Shown: piece by piece, positions 49,410-53,631 of the stretch | Position numbering within the stretch: position 1 is the first letter of the stretch | How the letters are laid out: each line of letters opens with the position of its first letter | From: JAAUTS01 sp038250235 | GTDB taxonomy: Bacteria > Verrucomicrobiota > Verrucomicrobiia > Methylacidiphilales > JAAUTS01 | Assembly (NCBI GenBank): GCA_038250235.1 | Contig: JBBSCO010000016.1 | Location: forward strand, 1-53,631 | Reading direction: 5' to 3' | DNA: 53,631 bases | Notes under the pieces: model-generated | Databases searched by the model: none | Told to the model about the DNA's origin: nothing | Seen by the model: the letters and a program-made list of their open reading frames with translations, nothing else | Made by a program: the position numbers and the translations under genes

Positions 49410-50350
49410 AATGGACCCAAAAACAACTCAAACCGGAACTGGACTCCTGGATCCGTGACGGCCTCCTCGAAGCCTCTTCGGCCGAACTGATCCTGAAACG
49501 TTATCCCCTCTCCGGGAAAAATTATTGGGTCATCGCTTTCGCCTCCATTGGCAGCATCCTTTGCCTGGCCGGGATCATTCTGCTAATCGCAGGCAATTGG
49601 CAGGACATTTCCGCTCCGCTCAAATTCGGCGGCCTCCTCGCCCTGCTGGCTGGCAGCCTGACCCTCGGTGTCGAAACCCAACGCCGTGGCTGGCATCGCG
49701 CCTGGTGGGAATGCGCCTACCTGGCCGCAGCCATCTTCCCGCTCCTCGGCGTGGTATTGATCAGCCAGATTTTCCACGTTTACGGCAAAGCCACCGACCT
49801 CATGGTCTTCTGGATCCTCGCCATCGCCCCACTTCCCTTCCTCACCCGCAGCGTCGGCTCCTTCGTCGTCTGGCTCCTGGCCTGGATGTCCCTCCTTATC
49901 TGCTTCGTCGACGAATCCCACCTGCAACACGATTTCGAAACCTTCTGCGGAGCCTTCATCGTCTTCGGTCTCGTCACCGCCTTTGTGTCCAAAGGCTGGC
50001 TGAAGCTGGGCGAAAACATCCTGCACGAGGTGGGCGAATTCTGGGGACTGCTCTGCGCCCTCATTGCCGCCTATGTGCTGGGGTTCGAGGTTAAAGCTTG
50101 GGAATTGTTATGGTTCGCCGTATTCCTGGCCTGCCTGGGCCTGATTTATCGCGGCTACAGCGTGAACCGTCCGCACCAGGTCAACATGGGTTTTGTCATG
50201 GTGGCCCTGATCATCCTCTCTGTCTTTTTCCGCCTGATCGGCTCCATGCTCGATACCGGCCTGATGTTCATCGCCGGAGGCGGCACCCTACTCGCCGTGG
50301 TTTACGGTGCCAACCGCCTGCGCCGCCAGGTTCTGGAGAAAATGTCATGA
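49406..50350 (+). CDS. DUF2157 membrane protein
   Basis: 314 residues. A cytoplasmic N-terminus (KPELDSWIRDGLLEASSAEL) is followed by about eight hydrophobic helices (VIAFASIGSILCLAGIILLI; LKFGGLLALLAGSLTLGVET; LLGVVLISQIFHVYGKATDL; FMVALIILSVFF-like), the DUF2157 pattern. The IFHVYG segment is a good DUF2157 marker. DUF2157 proteins are regularly adjacent or fused to GDYXXLXY proteins, as here with ATGA overlap. The function is unknown. Confidence 0.9.
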   Translation: MKWTQKQLKPELDSWIRDGLLEASSAELILKRYPLSGKNYWVIAFASIGSILCLAGIILLIAGNWQDISAPLKFGGLLALLAGSLTLGVETQRRGWHRAWWECAYLAAAIFPLLGVVLISQIFHVYGKATDLMVFWILAIAPLPFLTRSVGSFVVWLLAWMSLLICFVDESHLQHDFETFCGAFIVFGLVTAFVSKGWLKLGENILHEVGEFWGLLCALIAAYVLGFEVKAWELLWFAVFLACLGLIYRGYSVNRPHQVNMGFVMVALIILSVFFRLIGSMLDTGLMFIAGGGTLLAVVYGANRLRRQVLEKMS

Positions 50351-50829
50351 AAAACAAAGCCCCCACCCTCTATCTCTACCTGCTCCTGGTTCTGCAGCTC
50401 CTCGGCCTGATCGCCCTATACGGCTATCATCACGTCGGCCTGGGAGCCCCCGTCTACCTGCTCCAGGCCCACCCGGTCGATCCCCGCGATCTGCTCCGAG
50501 GCGATTACATGATTGTGCGCTACGAAATCAGTAGTCTTCCCGAAGGCTACAAAGCCGACTTGTTTCAAACCACAACCGTTTTTGTCACCCTCCAACAAAA
50601 AGAATCGTTCTGGGTCATCAACGAAGTTTTGGACTGGGAACCCCGCGATGGACGTCCCTTTCTGCGGGCGAAGCTTGAAGGAACCAACCTCATCTACGAC
50701 ATGGAAAAAGTGTTCGTGCCCGAAGGTAAAGGCAACCCTCCCGGGAAAATCACGGTCGAAGCCGCCGTCCGCCCCGACGGCCGCGCCCAGATCAAACAAC
50801 TCTACAACGACGGAAAAGCCTGGCCTTAG
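50347..50829 (+). CDS. GDYXXLXY-domain protein
   Basis: 160 residues. An N-terminal membrane helix (LYLYLLLVLQLLGLIALYGY) is followed by an extracytoplasmic domain containing PVDPRDLLRGDYMIVRYEIS, the GDYxxLxY-type signature (here GDYMIVRY). The rest is strand-rich (VFVTLQQKESFWVINEVLDW). It partners the DUF2157 gene, overlapping by ATGA, and ends the three-gene operon. The function is unknown. Confidence 0.88.
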   Translation: MKNKAPTLYLYLLLVLQLLGLIALYGYHHVGLGAPVYLLQAHPVDPRDLLRGDYMIVRYEISSLPEGYKADLFQTTTVFVTLQQKESFWVINEVLDWEPRDGRPFLRAKLEGTNLIYDMEKVFVPEGKGNPPGKITVEAAVRPDGRAQIKQLYNDGKAWP

Positions 50830-50865
50830 CAGGAACCATTTTAAGCTACCCAAACCTTGCTTCCC

Positions 50866-50942
50866 CCTTCTCCAAAAGGAGCACAGGTCGGAGAATCGCC
50901 GTGTAGACCTGCCCGCCGCCTTGGACGTCCCGCCCAAGGCTC
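50866..50942. repeat. CTTCTCCAAAAGGA repeat module, copy A
   Basis: Shares CTTCTCCAAAAGGA, GTCGGAGAATCGCCGT and CCCGCCGCCTTGGA with copies at 51142-51203 and 53472-53549. Here CAGGTC and GACCTG pair across the conserved core. GCCTTGG (50918-50924) pairs with CCAAGGC (50934-50940). Confidence 0.65.
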
Positions 50943-50960
50943 CCCGGTCCCCCGATGTAG

Positions 50961-51017
50961 CCGCGACCTCCGAGTCGCGGAATCCCCCCCATCGGAGGGC
51001 CCAGCTCCGTCTGGGCC
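50961..51017. repeat. Two-hairpin REP-like repeat unit, copy 2
   Basis: The first hairpin is at 50961-50980 (arms CCGCGAC and GTCGCGG, loop CTCCGA), the second at 50998-51017 (arms GGCCCAG and CTGGGCC, loop CTCCGT). Both are 7+6+7 and start 37 bp apart. A GGACGAC half-motif follows at 51031-51037, but its pairing arm has been lost. Confidence 0.8.
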
Positions 51018-51141
51018 GCTGCCTTATTCCGGACGACACCCCGCCCAAGGCTCCCTGCCCCCCCTCTCCACTCCCCACCCATCCCCTAACAGAAAACCGT
51101 AAACAATAAACCCGGAACCCAGAACCATCCCCCAGCATTCT

Positions 51142-51203
51142 CCCTTCTCCAAAAGGACTGCGGGTCGGAGAATCGCCGTGGCGATCAGCCCGCCGCCTTG
51201 GAG
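51142..51203. repeat. CTTCTCCAAAAGGA repeat module, copy B
   Basis: Second copy of the module. An inner hairpin ATCGCC-GT-GGCGAT is at 51172-51185, within outer arms GCGGG and CCCGC. Copy C has the inner hairpin with changed stem ends and loop. Confidence 0.65.
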
Positions 51204-51229
51204 CCCCCCTATTCTCCCCCCCATCGGAG

Positions 51230-51249
51230 GGCCCAGCTCCGTCTGGGCC
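51230..51249. repeat. 7-6-7 hairpin with CTCCGT loop, single copy
   Basis: Arms GGCCCAG and CTGGGCC around CTCCGT, identical to 50998-51017. About 14 bp downstream GAACGAC (51263-51269) and, after a 28-base insert, CTCGTCC resemble a disrupted version of the GGACGAC hairpin. Confidence 0.7.
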
Positions 51250-51457
51250 GTTGCCTTATTCCGAACGACACCCAGCGTAAGGCGGGGCAGGCGATAGCTC
51301 GTCCCTCCGCCCCTTTCCTTTCCCCGTCCGTCCCAAAACAGAAAACCGAAAACAGGAAACCGTAAACAGAGAACCCAAAACCTAAAACTCAAAACTTAAA
51401 CCCCCACCCCACCCCCAACCATTTGACGGAAGGCGCAACTACAGGCATCATTTCCCC

Positions 51458-52276
51458 ATGCCCATCCCGCTCGAAGACACCTACGCCGACATCCTCGGAA
51501 AAGCCCAGCGCGGCCTTGCTCTGACGGACGAAGACCTCTCCCGCGACTCCGGCCTCAGCCTCGGGAAAATCAATGAACTCAAAGCCGGAACCGTCGATCT
51601 GTTGGCCCTGAACGCCCTCGCCCCCATTCTGAAACTCAAAACCGATGCCCTGATCGAACTGGCCCAAAACAGGTGGAACCCCGCCCCGGTTCAACTGATC
51701 GACCTGGTTCAATTCAACACACCCTTCAGCGATATGAGGGTCAATAGTTACCTGGTTGCCGACTTCGACAACCGCCTCGCCATCGCCTTCGACACCGGCA
51801 CCGACGCCACCCACATGCTCGACTATTTAAAAAAACAGGGGCTGAAACTCGAACTCATTCTCCTCACCCACACCCACGGCGACCACATCCTGGAACTGGA
51901 TCGCCTCAAAGAAAAAACCGGTGCCCACGCCTTTGTCAGCGAACGAGAACCCCTCGAAGGTGCCGAATCCTTCCCCGCCGGAAAAACCTTCCAGATCGGC
52001 TCCCTCTCCATTGAATCCCGGCTCACTTGGGGCCACTCCCCCGGCGGTATCAGCTATGTGGTTCAGGGCCTGGCCCAACCCGTTGCCATCGTCGGCGACG
52101 CCCTCTTCGCCTGCTCCATGGGTGGAGGAAAAGAATCCTACAGCGCCGCCCTCGAAACCAACCGCAAAGAACTCTTCACCCTGCCGGACGACACTATCCT
52201 CTGTCCCGGCCACGGCCCCATGACCACCCTGGCCGAACAGAAAAAACACAACCCCTTCTTCCCGGAATTCGTCTAA
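51458..52276 (+). CDS. MBL-fold hydrolase with N-terminal helical extension
   Basis: 272 residues. The N-terminal 75 residues (YADILGKAQRGLALTDEDLS; RDSGLSLGKINELKAGTVDL) look like a helix-turn-helix-type helical domain. The metallo-beta-lactamase fold follows. The zinc motif is THTHGDH (about 130-136), with further ligands in TWGHSPGGI, VGDALF and LCPGHGP, so the dinuclear site seems complete. It resembles glyoxalase-II-like or persulfide-dioxygenase-like hydrolases; the substrate is not determined. It follows a repeat-rich leader. Confidence 0.88.
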   Translation: MPIPLEDTYADILGKAQRGLALTDEDLSRDSGLSLGKINELKAGTVDLLALNALAPILKLKTDALIELAQNRWNPAPVQLIDLVQFNTPFSDMRVNSYLVADFDNRLAIAFDTGTDATHMLDYLKKQGLKLELILLTHTHGDHILELDRLKEKTGAHAFVSEREPLEGAESFPAGKTFQIGSLSIESRLTWGHSPGGISYVVQGLAQPVAIVGDALFACSMGGGKESYSAALETNRKELFTLPDDTILCPGHGPMTTLAEQKKHNPFFPEFV

Positions 52277-52431
52277 CCACTCTACTGCACGAACTAACCT
52301 GGATCTAAAGAAGTGTTGCCCCCAAAAACATCAAAACCCCGCCACAATCCAGTAGTTCTAGGTTTACAGGTTTGTCGTAATGAGTGTCCACCTGTTCCGC
52401 CTAATACGGGATTAGTGGTTAAAGTTTCCCC

Positions 52432-53316
52432 ATGAAAAATAAAATCGGATTTGTCGGTCTCGGCCGCATGGGAGCCAACATGGCCCGGCGCCTGAAAGAC
52501 CAGGGCTTTCCGGTTTCCACTGTGTATGACGTCCACACAGCTATCGCCGTTGGTCTTTCCCAGGAGCTCGGCTGCAACGCGGCCGGACATCTGTCGGAAG
52601 TGGTTTCCGCCTCCGACATCATCCTTACTGTCGTCACCGACGATGCCGCCATGCACGCCATTTTCCAACCCGACACTCTCCTTCAGGGCGCCACCGGAAA
52701 ACTCTTCATCAACTGCGCCACCGTCTCCCCGGACATCCACCGGACGGTGGAAGTCCTGGCGGAAAGTGCCGGAGCCCAAAGCCTGGAAGCCTGCATGGCC
52801 TCGAGCATCACCCAGGCCCGGGACGGAACCCTCTATCTCATGTGTGGAGGAAGACCGCAGGTATTTGAAAAAGCCCGGCCCGTCCTCGAAGCCCTCAGTT
52901 CGAAGTGCCGCTACATCGGTCCGGCCGGAAGCGCCGCCCAGGTCAAAGCCCTCGTCAACATAGTCATGAACATCAACACCGCCGGCCTGGCCGAAGGTCT
53001 CGGCTTAGGCCACTCTTTGGGTTTGGATCTCAACGTTCTGCGCGAAGTCTTTTCCGAAACCGGTGCCAACTCCCGCGTTCTGGCCACCGATGGCGAAGAC
53101 ATGCAGAACCGCGATCACGCCTGCTTTTTCTCCGCCGCCCATGCGGCTAAAGACTCAGGAATCGCTCTGAACCTGGCCAAAATCAGCGGCCTTACCCTGC
53201 CCCTGGCCGAAGCCACCTTGCAGCAGTATCAAAAAATGGTTCAGCTTGGACTGGGCGAACTCGATAAATCCGGCATCGCCGAATTAACCTTCAAAACCCG
53301 CAACTCCCCCCCATAA
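52432..53316 (+). CDS. NAD(P)-dependent 3-hydroxyisobutyrate-dehydrogenase-family oxidoreductase
   Basis: 294 residues, beta-hydroxyacid dehydrogenase family. The Rossmann motif is GFVGLGRMGANMARRL (residues 5-20). The substrate-binding region is ASSITQARDGTLYLMCGG, and GPAGSAAQVKALVNIVMNIN contains the catalytic Lys. The C-terminal helical domain (NRDHACFFSAAHAAKDSGIA) contributes to the dimer. Candidates are HIBADH, GarR-type tartronate-semialdehyde reductase or succinic-semialdehyde reductase. The ATG is at 52432. Confidence 0.93.
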   Translation: MKNKIGFVGLGRMGANMARRLKDQGFPVSTVYDVHTAIAVGLSQELGCNAAGHLSEVVSASDIILTVVTDDAAMHAIFQPDTLLQGATGKLFINCATVSPDIHRTVEVLAESAGAQSLEACMASSITQARDGTLYLMCGGRPQVFEKARPVLEALSSKCRYIGPAGSAAQVKALVNIVMNINTAGLAEGLGLGHSLGLDLNVLREVFSETGANSRVLATDGEDMQNRDHACFFSAAHAAKDSGIALNLAKISGLTLPLAEATLQQYQKMVQLGLGELDKSGIAELTFKTRNSPP

Positions 53317-53341
53317 TCAAAGACCCGCCCTGACGTTGTAG

Positions 53342-53397
53342 CCGCGACCTCCGAGTCGCGGAATCCCCCCATCGGAGGGCCCAGCTCGGTCTGGGCC
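53342..53397. repeat. Two-hairpin REP-like repeat unit, copy 3
   Basis: Hairpin 53342-53361 repeats CCGCGAC-CTCCGA-GTCGCGG. Hairpin 53378-53397 is GGCCCAG-CTCGGT-CTGGGCC. Starts are 36 bp apart. Only one loop base differs from copy 2. Confidence 0.8.
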
Positions 53398-53471
53398 GTT
53401 TCCCATCCCCTAACAGAAAGCCGCAAACCGAAAACAGTAAACCCAAATCCCAAAACCATCCCCCTCATTTT

Positions 53472-53549
53472 CCCTTCTCCAAAAGGACTGCGGGTCGGAG
53501 AATCGCCGTAGCGATCAGCCCGCTGCCTTGGACGTCCCGCCCAAGGCTC
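53472..53549. repeat. CTTCTCCAAAAGGA repeat module, copy C
   Basis: Third copy. The inner hairpin is ATCGC-CGTA-GCGAT (53502-53515). The CCTTGG...CCAAGG arms recur near the end as in copy A. Confidence 0.65.
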
Positions 53550-53580
53550 CCTATCGCCCATCCTATTCCCCCCATCGGAG

Positions 53581-53600
53581 GGCCCAGCTCCGTCTGGGCC
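53581..53600. repeat. 7-6-7 hairpin with CTCCGT loop, right edge
   Basis: Arms GGCCCAG and CTGGGCC around CTCCGT, identical to the copies at 50998 and 51230. It is followed by an A/C-rich tract that runs off the window. Confidence 0.7.
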
Positions 53601-53631
53601 GTTTCCCATCCCTCAACAGGGAACCCAAAAC

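Larger units (their letters stand above)
50830..51457. other. 628-bp non-coding repeat region
   Basis: Contains no supported gene. It is built of repeated modules: a CTTCTCCAAAAGGA block (50866-50942, 51142-51203), hairpin pairs (50961-51017; single at 51230-51249) and A/C-rich tracts (51085-51130, 51340-51410). Short frames here are repeat translations. The last 40 bases are the leader of the MBL-fold gene. Confidence 0.7.
53317..53631. other. Right-end repeat region, 315 bp without a gene
   Basis: Holds the hairpin pair at 53342-53397, the A/C-rich tract at 53410-53460, module copy C at 53472-53549 and a hairpin at 53581-53600, in the same order as the middle region. No gene is supported. 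Confidence 0.7.

Noticed and set aside
50857..51102. Plus-strand short frames in the repeats
   Set aside because: They translate the hairpin and A/C modules; the same peptide types reappear at 53330-53600, as expected for repeats.
50416..51138. Minus-strand frame spanning the repeat region
   Set aside because: Its translation is mostly repeat and low-complexity sequence plus antisense of the GDYXXLXY gene.
50830..53631. CRISPR array
   Set aside because: Repeats are palindromic, unevenly spaced on the larger scale and lack unique equal-length spacers; no cas gene is nearby.

Overview
The window looks like a chromosomal segment of a Gram-negative bacterium, most likely of the Verrucomicrobiota/PVC group. 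This is an inference from gene content: a DUF481 outer-membrane protein and a lipoprotein imply an outer membrane, and small membrane proteins with GYF_2, RDD and B-box-like zinc domains sit beside a MoxR/DUF58/DUF4350/SpoIIM cluster. I estimate moderate-to-high GC by eye. No rRNA, tRNA, CRISPR array, intact transposase or phage module was seen. Genes are dense and mostly lie in tight, often ATGA-overlapping operons.

Layout. 1-1600: hairpin-rich intergenic repeats, a minus-strand vapBC module (AbrB-type antitoxin plus PIN toxin) and about 700 bp without a gene. 1601-14259: two COG0523/CobW zinc-type GTPases flank a 2898-residue cyclic beta-1,2-glucan synthase (NdvB/ChvB type), a WD40 protein and a decayed MFS transporter. 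14574-20583: a DUF481 outer-membrane protein, a CHASE2 adenylate cyclase in an operon with an SH3-like secreted protein and an M48 protease, then PolX. 20634-21984: a second vapBC module of a different antitoxin type, a DUF4019 protein and YacG.

22128-36634 is a 14.5-kb run of fifteen co-directional genes with gaps of 15 bp or less, or short overlaps: GYF/RDD and B-box membrane proteins, a DUF4129 fusion, DUF4350, MoxR, DUF58, SpoIIM-like and a second RDD protein, then an aldo/keto reductase, a Ppx/GppA phosphatase, a separate HD protein, a degenerate alkaline-phosphatase-like protein and RsmA. 36715-40833 holds a NUDIX hydrolase, an alpha/beta hydrolase, a GcvR-like ACT protein, a DUF4412 protein, an unknown membrane protein and a zinc-ribbon protein with a histone-H1-like tail.

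40997-46261 (minus strand) is a compact gene set resembling type II fatty-acid/polyketide synthesis: a ketosynthase, a cysteine-less ketosynthase partner, an ACP and an SDR ketoreductase, followed by a YbhN-type membrane protein and a DAHP synthase. 46383-53316: a Tyr/Pro-rich secreted protein, an unusual lipoprotein form of the SAM hydroxide adenosyltransferase family, a DUF4388-FHA protein, a lipase-DUF2157-GDYXXLXY operon, an MBL-fold hydrolase and a HIBADH-type dehydrogenase.

The most distinctive non-coding signal is a family of 20-nt hairpins (7-bp stem, 6-nt loop) at both ends of the window. Unrelated stem sequences share the loop CTCCGT/CTCCGA, and hairpins are paired at a 36-37 bp pitch, resembling REP/BIME elements. 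The most distinctive coding signals are the pseudo-alkaline phosphatase, the exported DUF62 lipoprotein, the ketosynthase cluster and the B-box/GYF/RDD front end of the long operon. All family assignments were made by reading the sequence; no database search was run.
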